NCBI GenBank assembly: GCA_945949625.1
Contig: CAMFFI010000048.1
Location: 1-7,422 of the forward strand
Length of the DNA stretch: 7,422 nt
From: an uncultured bacterium
GTDB lineage: Bacteria > Bacillota > Clostridia > Oscillospirales > Acutalibacteraceae
Reading direction: 5' to 3'
The position numbers and the translations under genes were made by a program. Positions 1 through 6,458 of the stretch are shown in pieces (positions within the stretch are counted from its first letter, which is position 1; every line of letters begins with the position of its first letter). Below the pieces are notes generated by a model. That model worked only from the letters and a program-made list of their open reading frames with translations. It was not told the origin of the DNA and did not search any database.

Positions 1-766
1 ATTCTACAACCGTTCCTGTGGGAATGTGAGTTATTCTTATGGCAGAGGAGGTTTTGTTAATATGCTGACCGCCTGCGCCGCTGCTTCGGAAGGTGTCGAT
101 TTTTAAATCAGCAGGATTTATTTCAAGCTCTACGTCGTCAGCCTCGGGCAAAACAGCTACAGTTACGGTTGAGGTGTGTATTCTGCCCTGACTTTCTGTT
201 TCGGGAACACGCTGAACACGGTGAACGCCGCTTTCATACTTTAACAGCGAGTATGCACCCTCGCCCTCAATCATAAAGGAAATTTCCTTGTAGCCGCCGA
301 GCTCGGTTTCGTTTGTATTTACAACATCTACCCTAAAGCTCTTTTTTTCGGCATACATACTATACATTCTGAAAAGCACAGAGCAAAAAAGCGCCGCTTC
401 TTCACCGCCTGCACCGCCTCTGATTTCTACGATTACGTTTTTATCATCATTGGGGTCTTTGGGCAAAAGCAGTATTTTAAGCTCTTCTGAAAGGCTGTCA
501 ATTTGCTCTTTTGCATCGTCAAGTTCAAGCTGAGCCATTTTTTTAAGCTCTTCGTCAGAGGAGGAGTCGTTTAATATTTCAAGGGCTTCTTCGGTTGTAG
601 TTTCAGCCTTTTTATATTCTCTGTATTTCAGTACAATAGGCTCTATGTTTTTGATTTCTTTCATGATTTTTTGAAATTCATCTGCGTTTGACGCAACAGA
701 GGGGTCATAGAGCTTTGTGTTCAATTCACTGTATCGTTTGTCAAAAATTTCGATTTTTTCAAACAA
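1..766 (-). CDS. prfA: Peptide chain release factor 1 (RF1), C-terminus cut by window edge
   Basis: RF1 recognises UAA and UAG in the ribosomal A site and triggers hydrolysis of the finished peptide. The 255 residues visible (of about 355 usual) hold an N-terminal helical domain (about 1-105), the segment EIRGGAGGEEAALF (114-127), the stop-codon reading tripeptide PET (188-190) in VPETESQGRIHTS, and the catalytic GGQ (232-234) in SSGAGGQHINKT. PxT rather than SPF separates it from RF2. The start is TTG at 764-766, giving MFEKIEIFDKRYSEL, as expected for the family; no ATG fits, and AAGGAAG lies six bases upstream. It follows the DUF951 gene by 18 bases and is probably co-transcribed with it. 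The only anomaly is that the window edge removes the last roughly 100 residues. Identity is very secure. Confidence 0.97.
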   Translation of the reverse strand, partial: MFEKIEIFDKRYSELNTKLYDPSVASNADEFQKIMKEIKNIEPIVLKYREYKKAETTTEEALEILNDSSSDEELKKMAQLELDDAKEQIDSLSEELKILLLPKDPNDDKNVIVEIRGGAGGEEAALFCSVLFRMYSMYAEKKSFRVDVVNTNETELGGYKEISFMIEGEGAYSLLKYESGVHRVQRVPETESQGRIHTSTVTVAVLPEADDVELEINPADLKIDTFRSSGAGGQHINKTSSAIRITHIPTGTVVE

Positions 767-772
767 AAATAT

Positions 773-779
773 CTTCCTT
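773..779 (-). promoter_or_regulatory. Shine-Dalgarno site that fixes the TTG start of prfA
   Basis: On the minus strand the bases read AAGGAAG, six bases ahead of the TTG at 764-766. No ATG or GTG in frame is placed as well, and the protein read from this TTG begins where RF1 proteins normally begin. The start choice therefore rests on both spacing and homology. Confidence 0.75.
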
Positions 780-784
780 TACAA

Positions 785-982
785 TTAAACTGTTTGGTTT
801 TCTTCTTTTGAGATAATTCTTTTTATATTTTTTTCAGCCTTGCTTCTGGGAATCATAAACTGGTGTCTGCATTTTTCACATTCAAGCTTAAAGTCCATTC
901 CAACCCTGAGTACAAGAAAGGTTTTGCCTTTGCAGGGATGGGGTTTTTTCATTTCCAGAATATCGCCCACTTTAATATCCAT
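785..982 (-). CDS. Small DUF951 family protein (65 residues), function unknown
   Basis: The product matches the short DUF951 family of Bacillota, recognised from the opening MDIKVGDILEMKKPHPC, the central VLRVGMDFKLECEKC and the block HQFMIPRSKAEK. Function is not established. The sequence shows a compact, basic, probably cytosolic beta-rich protein with Cys17, Cys35 and Cys38 plus His15 and His40, which could bind a metal; that is inference. The start is the ATG at 980-982, because GGAGG lies six bases upstream; a longer reading with seven extra residues would place the ribosome-binding site inside the gene. It is the first gene of a unit with prfA, driven by the promoter at 1029-1057, which suggests a role near translation. 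Family assignment is confident, function is not. Confidence 0.9.
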   Translation of the reverse strand: MDIKVGDILEMKKPHPCKGKTFLVLRVGMDFKLECEKCRHQFMIPRSKAEKNIKRIISKEENQTV

Positions 983-988
983 AAAATT

Positions 989-993
989 CCTCC
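989..993 (-). promoter_or_regulatory. Shine-Dalgarno site (GGAGG) of the DUF951 gene
   Basis: GGAGG on the minus strand sits six bases from the ATG at 980-982. It decides the start, excluding the in-frame ATG at 1001-1003, which has no comparable site ahead of it. Confidence 0.8.
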
Positions 994-1028
994 GTAAAAA
1001 CAATTCTTTCCTTTATAAATTTCTATAT

Positions 1029-1057
1029 ATTATACTACTTATATGCAAAAATATCAA
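1029..1057 (-). promoter_or_regulatory. Housekeeping-type promoter for the DUF951-prfA unit
   Basis: On the minus strand there is TTGATA (-35, 1052-1057), a 17-base spacer, then a perfect TATAAT (-10, 1029-1034). Transcription should begin near 1021-1023, leaving a leader of about 40 bases before the DUF951 start. The promoter lies between the hflX terminator and the DUF951 gene, so the two minus-strand units are probably transcribed separately. Confidence 0.85.
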
Positions 1058-1110
1058 GATATGGCTTTACGGCTTGATGAAAGTAAATTTTGTAATAATT
1101 TAATTCGTTT

Positions 1111-1141
1111 TTATAAAATAAAAAGGAGCCCGAAAGGCTCC
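1111..1141 (-). terminator. Intrinsic terminator of hflX
   Basis: Read on the minus strand, a perfect 6-bp G+C-rich stem GGAGCC / GGCTCC (1136-1141 and 1125-1130) with a five-base loop is followed directly by TTTTTATTTTATAA (1111-1124). It begins nine bases after the hflX stop codon. This is the clearest terminator in the window. Confidence 0.92.
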
Positions 1142-1150
1142 CTGTGAAAG

Positions 1151-2401
1151 TTATTCAATTTTAAATCCCTTTATTTTTTCATAGGTTCGCAAATCGGCAA
1201 GAGCGTCTATTTTTATTCCATCATTTTCATATTCTTCTGAAAAGACCGTGCCGTTTTTGCGTATCTCTGCGGCAAGACCTGCCTTTGCAAAGGGTAAAAG
1301 AAATTTACCTCTTTTCATTTTCACGGGCAGATTTTCTTCAATAGCTTTTAAAAGCCCGTCTATGCCCCTGTTGTACTTTGCGCTTATTTTAACGGTGTTT
1401 CCGATACAGGGAATATCTGTCTCAGGCGGAAGAAGGTCGCACTTGTTGAGAACTGTAATTACAGGCGTATCACCGCAGCCAAGCTCATAGAGCAAGTCCC
1501 TTGTAACATTCATATGCACCTGTGCTTCATCGCTGCTTGCGTCGCACACGTTTAGAATAACGTCGGACTGTGCCGCTTCCTCAAGAGTTGATTTAAAGGC
1601 TTCCACAAGATGATGAGGAAGTCTGCGGATAAGACCTACCGTATCAATAAGCATAACGGTGTTGCCGTCAGGCAGCTTTAATGCCCTTGAGGTAGGGTCC
1701 AGCGTTGCAAACAGCTTATCCTGTGCAAGCACTCCTGCGTCTGTTAAAAGGTTCATCAGCGTGCTTTTTCCTGCGTTGGTGTAGCCTACGATTGCAACAG
1801 TTATAATACCGTCCTTTTCTCTGCGTAAACGCAGCTGACTTCTGTGCTTTTCCAGATTTTCAAGCTGTGCCTTCAAGGTTTCCATTCGACGTCTTATGTG
1901 GCGCTTGTCGGTTTCCAGCTTTGTTTCGCCGGGACCTCTGGTGCCGATACCGCCGCCTAAACGCGACATTGCAATTCCCTTGCCCGTAAGCCTTGGCAAA
2001 AGATATTTAAGCTGTGCAAGCTCAACCTGAATTTTACCTTCCTTTGACTTTGCCCGCAAGGCGAAAATATCAAGTATCAGCATTGTACGGTCAATGACTC
2101 TTACGTCGGTTACGCTTTCAATATTATTTATCTGTGACGGGGTAAGCTCGCAGTCAAAAACAAGCAAATCAATTTCCTGTGATTTGCATATGTCGGTGAT
2201 TTCCTGAAGCTTTCCCGAGCCTACATACGTTGCTGTTTCAGGCTTTGCAAGCTTTTGACAAACGCTAAGTACCGGATTTGCCCCTGCGCTTTTTACAAGC
2301 TCAAAAAGCTCGTCAAGGGAGGCTTCTGCGTCAAATCCGCCTGTATCAACACTGACAAGCAGGGCATTGGTTATTTTTTCTTCATTGCTTTTAAGCTCCA
2401 T
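1151..2401 (-). CDS. hflX: GTPase HflX, ribosome-associated
   Basis: HflX binds the large ribosomal subunit and, in characterised species, splits stalled or hibernating 70S ribosomes under stress; it acts in the cytosol. The 416-residue product has the HflX N-terminal nucleotide-binding domain (about 10-150), the family signature GGGIGTRGPGETKLE (149-163), a basic linker helix (165-195), and a full GTPase domain: G1 GYTNAGKS (206-213), TLDPT (233-237), G3 DTVGL (253-257), G4 NKCD (319-322) and SAK (340-342), then a C-terminal domain. Length is normal. In the G3 region most HflX proteins read DTVGF, so the leucine here is a mild substitution. The start is the ATG at 2399-2401, with GGGAGG six bases upstream; a reading nine residues longer exists but would contain that site. 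It is a single-gene unit, divergent from nadB. Confidence 0.96.
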   Translation of the reverse strand: MELKSNEEKITNALLVSVDTGGFDAEASLDELFELVKSAGANPVLSVCQKLAKPETATYVGSGKLQEITDICKSQEIDLLVFDCELTPSQINNIESVTDVRVIDRTMLILDIFALRAKSKEGKIQVELAQLKYLLPRLTGKGIAMSRLGGGIGTRGPGETKLETDKRHIRRRMETLKAQLENLEKHRSQLRLRREKDGIITVAIVGYTNAGKSTLMNLLTDAGVLAQDKLFATLDPTSRALKLPDGNTVMLIDTVGLIRRLPHHLVEAFKSTLEEAAQSDVILNVCDASSDEAQVHMNVTRDLLYELGCGDTPVITVLNKCDLLPPETDIPCIGNTVKISAKYNRGIDGLLKAIEENLPVKMKRGKFLLPFAKAGLAAEIRKNGTVFSEEYENDGIKIDALADLRTYEKIKGFKIE

Positions 2402-2407
2402 ATTTTT

Positions 2408-2413
2408 CCTCCC
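2408..2413 (-). promoter_or_regulatory. Shine-Dalgarno site (GGGAGG) fixing the hflX start
   Basis: GGGAGG on the minus strand lies six bases from the ATG at 2399-2401. The upstream in-frame ATG at 2426-2428 has no purine-rich site before it, so the shorter protein is preferred. Confidence 0.8.
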
Positions 2414-2430
2414 AATATAATTTTGCAAAG

Positions 2431-2459
2431 ATTTTACCTGATTTTACAAATTTTATAAA
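2431..2459 (-). promoter_or_regulatory. Candidate hflX promoter
   Basis: On the minus strand TTTATA (2454-2459, four of six consensus -35 bases) is followed after 17 bases by TAAAAT (2431-2436, five of six -10 bases). A start near 2424 would leave a leader of about 20 bases, close to the Shine-Dalgarno site. The region is so A+T-rich that chance matches are likely; a second TAAAAT lies ten bases upstream (2441-2446). Confidence 0.35.
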
Positions 2460-2485
2460 AAACTGTTGTTTTAAGGCTAAAGATA

Positions 2486-2515
2486 TTGAAACTTTGGGGC
2501 TAAATGTAGTATAAT
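2486..2515 (+). promoter_or_regulatory. Promoter of the nadB-nadC operon
   Basis: TTGAAA (-35, 2486-2491), an 18-base spacer and a perfect TATAAT (-10, 2510-2515) stand 44 bases ahead of the nadB start. Transcription should start near 2522. A seven-base direct repeat GGCTAAA flanks the -35 element (2475-2481 and 2498-2504) and could be part of an operator, but no known NAD-regulator site could be assigned by eye. Confidence 0.8.
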
Positions 2516-2559
2516 ATAAATTAATAATTTTGTAAACTAAATTAACAGGGGTCTTTTTT

Positions 2560-4029
2560 ATGGATAATCAATATGATGTGGTAATTGTCGGTGCAGGCGT
2601 TGCAGGACTTTATGCGGCGTTGCAGTTTTCCGAGGAGTATAACGTACTTCTTCTGGCAAAAAGAGAGCTGACACTTTCAAACAGCTCCCTGGCACAAGGC
2701 GGTGTTGCGGCTGTTCTCGACAAAAACAACGATAATTATAAGCTCCATATTGCAGATACTTTAATTGCAGGTAAATACAAAAACAATCTTTCGGCAGTTG
2801 AAAAGCTGGTAACGGAAGGTCCCGATGATGTTTTACGCTTAAAGGAAATGGGCGTTGATTTTGACCTTGAGAAGGACGGCAAGCTTTCAAAAACCCTTGA
2901 GGCAGGTCATTCAAGACACAGAATTGTTCATCATAAGGATTCAACCGGCAAGGAAATTGTAGATAAGCTTATAAGCATTGTGAAAAAGAAACCCAATGTT
3001 ACCATTTGTCACGACACGCTGGTTTATGCAATTGAAAAAGTGGAAAACGGCTTTTGCGTTTGCTTTTTGCAAAACGGCGAAAACTTTCAGGTGGGAAGTA
3101 ATTTCTGCATTATATGCACAGGCGGCATAGGAAGGGTTTATAAATATACCACAAACTCCGCTATTGCCACAGGCGACGGAATTGCCTTTGCTCATATGCT
3201 GGGAGCAAAAATTAAACATTTATCCCGTGTTCAGTTTCATCCAACTGCGTTTGCGGCTGAAAAAAACCGTGAGCGTTTTCTTATCAGCGAAGCTGTCAGA
3301 GGAGAGGGCGCCGTACTGCTTAACTGTGAGGGAAGAAGATTTGCCTTTGATTATGACTCAAGAGGAGAGCTTGCCCCAAGAGATGTTGTTTCAAACGCAA
3401 TTATGCTTGAAGCAAAGAAAACAAACAGCGAAAACTTTTATCTTGATATTACTCATAAGGATTCGGAGTTTTTAAAACAGCGTTTTCCTATGATTTACAG
3501 CAGATGTCTGGAAGAGGGCGTTGACATAACAAAGGACAGAATACCCGTATTTCCGTGTCAGCATTATCTGATGGGCGGAATAAATGTTGATTTGAATGCA
3601 AGAACATCGGTTGAGGGACTTTATGCCGCAGGAGAATGTTCCCATACGGGAGTGCACGGAGCAAACCGCCTTGCAAGCAATTCCCTGCTTGAAGCGCTTG
3701 TGTTTTCCAGAAGTGCCGCACAGGATATTATGGAACATATAAACAAAAACGGCAGACGGCCTTTAGGGAAAATGCCTGCTCCAATTGATGTTAAGGGAAA
3801 GCCCTTGCCGTCGGGAATAAGAACTCAGATAAGAGAGATTATGCAGGATACATATTTTGTTATTCCGAAGCTTGAAAAAGCTGATGAAAGCTATAAAAAG
3901 GTTGATGATATTCTAAATGGCCTTGTATCGCAGAAATATGAAATAACCGCAGATTATGTAGAGGCAAGAAGTCTTGCAATTGTTGCAGGAATAATACTTG
4001 ATGAAGTCAGGGAGGGAATAAACCTATGA
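2560..4029 (+). CDS. nadB: L-aspartate oxidase
   Basis: This flavoprotein oxidises L-aspartate to iminoaspartate, the first step of bacterial NAD synthesis from aspartate; the product goes to quinolinate synthase. The 489-residue protein has the FAD dinucleotide-binding motif GAGVAG (11-16), SSLAQGGVAAV (42-52), EAGHSRHR (114-121), QFHPTAF (225-231), SEAVRGEGA (243-251), LAPRDVV (271-277), HYLMGG (335-340) and ANRLASNSLLEA (368-379). By recalled alignment with the E. coli enzyme, Glu114, His227, Glu244, Arg274, His335 and Arg370 match its active-site residues, so it should be active. The C-terminal helical region (about 418-489) is shorter than in E. coli (about 540 residues), common in Gram-positives. 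AGGGG lies eight bases before the ATG. It overlaps nadC by four bases. The fumarate reductase/succinate dehydrogenase flavoprotein family is related, but the motifs and the nadC neighbour settle the call. Confidence 0.97.
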   Translation: MDNQYDVVIVGAGVAGLYAALQFSEEYNVLLLAKRELTLSNSSLAQGGVAAVLDKNNDNYKLHIADTLIAGKYKNNLSAVEKLVTEGPDDVLRLKEMGVDFDLEKDGKLSKTLEAGHSRHRIVHHKDSTGKEIVDKLISIVKKKPNVTICHDTLVYAIEKVENGFCVCFLQNGENFQVGSNFCIICTGGIGRVYKYTTNSAIATGDGIAFAHMLGAKIKHLSRVQFHPTAFAAEKNRERFLISEAVRGEGAVLLNCEGRRFAFDYDSRGELAPRDVVSNAIMLEAKKTNSENFYLDITHKDSEFLKQRFPMIYSRCLEEGVDITKDRIPVFPCQHYLMGGINVDLNARTSVEGLYAAGECSHTGVHGANRLASNSLLEALVFSRSAAQDIMEHINKNGRRPLGKMPAPIDVKGKPLPSGIRTQIREIMQDTYFVIPKLEKADESYKKVDDILNGLVSQKYEITADYVEARSLAIVAGIILDEVREGINL

Positions 4030-4865
4030 TTTTAAATCAGATTTATGTTGACGAGCTTATAAAAAATGCGTTGCTTGAGGATATTAACTATATTGACACT
4101 ACAACGGATTATTTAATCCCCGAGGACCAGCAGGGCGCGGCGCAGTTTCTGGCAAAAGCAGACGGAGTTTTGTGCGGCCTTGAGGTTGCGTTAAGAGTTT
4201 TTGAGATTTTACAGCCGGATTTTAAATATGAAGCATTTAAAAAAGACGGCGATTATATTAAAAAAGGCGAGGTTTTTGCCAAAATTTACGGCAAAACAAG
4301 AACTATCCTTAAGGGCGAAAGAACAGCTCTTAATTTAATTCAGCATATGAGCGGAATTGCAACCGCAACAAATGAAGCCGTAAAAATTGCAGAGGGTACA
4401 AACGCATCTATTGCCGATACAAGAAAAACACTGCCCGGACTCAGACCTATTCAGAAATATGCAGTTACCGTAGGCGGAGGAAAAAACCACCGCTATAATC
4501 TTTCAGACGCGGCTATGCTTAAGGATAACCACGTTGACGCAGGGGGCGGAATTGAAAACGCAGTAAAAACCCTTAAGAAAAGGCTGGGACATATGACGAA
4601 GGTTGAGCTTGAGGTTAGAAATCTTGACGAGCTTAAGCAGGCTCTTGACGCAGGTGTTGACGTTATTATGCTTGACAATATGAGCCCTGAAATGATGAAG
4701 GAAGCAGTAAGAATTACAGACGGAAAAGCTTTGCTTGAGGCAAGCGGCGGTATTACAAACGAAACTCTCCGTGCTGTTGCTGAAACAGGCGTTGATATTA
4801 TTTCAATAGGTGCGCTGACTCATTCCGTAAAAGCATTTGACATTTCTCTGAAAATTGTTAAGTAA
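4026..4865 (+). CDS. nadC: Nicotinate-nucleotide pyrophosphorylase (quinolinate phosphoribosyltransferase)
   Basis: The enzyme joins quinolinate and phosphoribosyl pyrophosphate to give nicotinate mononucleotide, carbon dioxide and pyrophosphate, completing the aspartate route to the NAD precursor. The 279-residue product is of normal length. It shows GERTALNLIQHMSGIAT (97-113), DTRKT (131-135), GGGKNHR (150-156), KDNH (166-169), the acidic pair VELEV (193-197), MLDN (215-218), EASGGI (238-243) and ISIGALTHS (259-267), which together form the phosphate- and quinolinate-binding barrel. The start ATG overlaps the nadB stop as ATGA, with GGGAGGG nine bases upstream, so translation of the two genes is probably coupled. 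All expected basic and acidic residues are present; nothing is broken. Confidence 0.97.
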   Translation: MILNQIYVDELIKNALLEDINYIDTTTDYLIPEDQQGAAQFLAKADGVLCGLEVALRVFEILQPDFKYEAFKKDGDYIKKGEVFAKIYGKTRTILKGERTALNLIQHMSGIATATNEAVKIAEGTNASIADTRKTLPGLRPIQKYAVTVGGGKNHRYNLSDAAMLKDNHVDAGGGIENAVKTLKKRLGHMTKVELEVRNLDELKQALDAGVDVIMLDNMSPEMMKEAVRITDGKALLEASGGITNETLRAVAETGVDIISIGALTHSVKAFDISLKIVK

Positions 4866-4883
4866 ACTGTTGAAGGGGAAATT

Positions 4884-5243
4884 ATGAAATATGAGTGGAT
4901 TGATGAATTCCTTTTAAGCAAAAAAGGAGTTTCAAAGGATTTTAAGGCTGAATGGAACTGGGTAAGATACCTTATAGGCGGAAAAATGTTTGCGGCGATT
5001 TGTTTGGATGATAATGATGAACCTTACTACATAACCCTGAAATCAGAGCCGTTAGAGGGAGAACTGCTAAGAAGTCAATATCCCGACATTATCCCCGGTT
5101 ATTATATGAATAAGGTACATTGGAATTCTGTCAATCCCAACGGAGCTGTTCCGGATGAATTAATGAAAGAAATGCTTGATAAATCATATGATTTGGTTTT
5201 AAAGGGTTTCAGCAAAAAGAAGCAACAGGAATTGCTTGCGTAA
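4884..5243 (+). CDS. MmcQ/YjbR family protein
   Basis: The 119-residue product belongs to the MmcQ/YjbR family (DUF419), small single-domain proteins with a CyaY-like, double-wing fold that are often labelled DNA-binding although the role is not settled. Recognisable parts are IGGKMFAAI (31-39), TLKSEP (51-56), the family hallmark PGYYMNKVHWNSV (71-83) and the C-terminal helix DELMKEMLDKSYDLVLKG (91-108). There is no signal peptide or membrane segment. AGGGG lies five bases before the ATG and only 18 bases separate it from the nadC stop, so it is the third gene of the nad operon. A role in NAD metabolism or its control is inference from position alone; it may simply be a passenger. Confidence 0.88.
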   Translation: MKYEWIDEFLLSKKGVSKDFKAEWNWVRYLIGGKMFAAICLDDNDEPYYITLKSEPLEGELLRSQYPDIIPGYYMNKVHWNSVNPNGAVPDELMKEMLDKSYDLVLKGFSKKKQQELLA

Positions 5244-5273
5244 AACACTTAAAATTGAAAAATAAGACATAGC

Positions 5274-5311
5274 AAAAACACCTTGTTCATATTAATGGAT
5301 GAGGTGTTTTT
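5274..5311 (+). terminator. 17-bp hairpin between the nad operon and dacF: weak terminator and/or RBS-hiding structure
   Basis: The arms 5274-5290 and 5295-5311 pair without a mismatch (14 Watson-Crick pairs and three G-U pairs) around a four-base ATTA loop. The outer part is AAAAACACCT / AGGTGTTTTT, so an A-tract faces a T-tract (5307-5312) as in intrinsic terminators, but only three outer pairs are G-C and the T-tract lies in the stem. The 3' arm contains GAGGTG (5301-5306), the Shine-Dalgarno site of dacF. It begins 30 bases after the MmcQ/YjbR stop. The structure is certain on paper; whether it ends transcription, controls translation or does both is inference. Confidence 0.7.
5301..5306 (+). 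promoter_or_regulatory. Shine-Dalgarno site (GAGGTG) of dacF, inside a hairpin arm
   Basis: GAGGTG is six bases from the ATG at 5313-5315 and decides that start. In-frame alternatives at 5283 (TTG) and 5295 (ATG) have no ribosome-binding site and would put acidic residues ahead of the signal peptide. All six bases are paired in the hairpin 5274-5311, which is unusual. Confidence 0.75.
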
Positions 5312-5312
5312 T

Positions 5313-6458
5313 ATGTGTTTTAAACGTGTGTTTTCTTTTTTATTGACTTTTGTAATTATGCTTTCGGGAGTAACCTTCTCGGCAGCCGCGCTAAGTACAG
5401 AGGAAATTACGGCTCCATCGGCAATTCTTATGGAGCCTAACAGCAAAAAGGTGCTTTTCGAGCATAATTCTCACGAGCAAAGGCCCTGTGCGTCCATAAC
5501 CAAGGTTATGACTATGCTCCTTGTAATGGAAGCGATAGACAGCGGAAAAATCAGCTATGACGATACGGTTACAGCATCGGCAAAGGCAGCGTCCATGGGA
5601 GGCTCCGACATCTGGCTTGAAGAGGGTGAGCAGATGTCCGTTGACGATATGATTAAAGCGACGGTTGTAGCCTCTGCAAACGACGCGGCGGTAGCACTTG
5701 CAGAGCATATCTGCGGCAGTGAGGAGGGATTTGTAAATAAAATGAATGAAAAAGCAGCGGAGCTTGGTATGAACGATACTGTTTTTAAAAACTGCAACGG
5801 ACTTGACGAGGAGGGGCACGTTACATCTGCCTATGATGTTGCAATTATGTCAAGCGAGCTTATTAAGCACGAAAAAATCTTTGATTATACATCTATCTGG
5901 ATGGATAATCTGAGAGGCGGCAAAACTCAGATTGTAAATACAAATAAGCTTTTAAAAACCTACAACGGAATTACCGGACTTAAAACAGGCACAACCGATG
6001 ACGCCGGATGCTGTATGTCTGCAACTGCAAGTCGCGACGGACTTTCGCTTGTAGCTGTTGTTTTAGGCTGTAATACGGGAACGGAAAGATTCAGGGACGC
6101 CGCTGCAATTCTTGATTACGGCTTTGCAAATTATCAGTATAAGCTGCTGTCATCTCCCGATGAGCTGGGAACGGAAATTGAGGTTACAGGCGGTATGGAG
6201 AAAAACGTGGAAATTGAATGTAATGTTGACAGCGGCTTTGTTTTGCCAAAGGGCAGTGCAAGCAAAATAGAATGCAGTGTTTCTCTGCCCGAAGCAGTTG
6301 AAGCACCCGTAAAAAGCGGAGATAAAGTGGGCAGTGTTACATATTCTGTTGACGGAGAAGAGCTTGCGTCCTTTGACATAACTGCAAAAACAGAAACACA
6401 GCAGATAAATTTCGGCTCTGTGCTTAGTCTTCTGTATAATGCTTTGATTGCCTTATAG
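5313..6458 (+). CDS. dacF: Serine-type D-alanyl-D-alanine carboxypeptidase (low-molecular-weight PBP)
   Basis: The enzyme removes the terminal D-alanine from peptidoglycan stem peptides outside the membrane and is a penicillin target. The 381-residue product starts with a signal peptide: Cys-Phe-Lys-Arg, a hydrophobic core (about 5-24), and a likely cleavage near SAAALS. The peptidase S11 domain has the acylation motif SITK (Ser61-Lys64), SAN (121-123) and KTG (224-226). A PBP5-type C-terminal beta domain follows (about 280-360), then a short hydrophobic tail ending INFGSVLSLLYNALIAL, which probably anchors the protein to the membrane. Length fits DacF better than the longer DacA, but dacA or dacB names remain possible. 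I found no convincing promoter between the hairpin and the preceding gene, so it may depend on read-through from the nad operon. All catalytic motifs are intact. Confidence 0.93.
   Translation: MCFKRVFSFLLTFVIMLSGVTFSAAALSTEEITAPSAILMEPNSKKVLFEHNSHEQRPCASITKVMTMLLVMEAIDSGKISYDDTVTASAKAASMGGSDIWLEEGEQMSVDDMIKATVVASANDAAVALAEHICGSEEGFVNKMNEKAAELGMNDTVFKNCNGLDEEGHVTSAYDVAIMSSELIKHEKIFDYTSIWMDNLRGGKTQIVNTNKLLKTYNGITGLKTGTTDDAGCCMSATASRDGLSLVAVVLGCNTGTERFRDAAAILDYGFANYQYKLLSSPDELGTEIEVTGGMEKNVEIECNVDSGFVLPKGSASKIECSVSLPEAVEAPVKSGDKVGSVTYSVDGEELASFDITAKTETQQINFGSVLSLLYNALIAL

Noticed and set aside
2558..2944. Long open frame on the minus strand opposite nadB
   Set aside because: It lies fully within nadB, which has clear family motifs; the opposite frame shows no known motif and no ribosome-binding site.
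5283..5312. Longer dacF start at TTG 5283 or ATG 5295
   Set aside because: Neither has a ribosome-binding site, and both place Met-Asp-Glu residues ahead of the signal peptide; the ATG at 5313 fits better.
5391..5819. Minus-strand open frame of 142 codons opposite dacF
   Set aside because: It is a shadow of the carboxypeptidase gene, rich in scattered Cys, Arg and His without a domain pattern.
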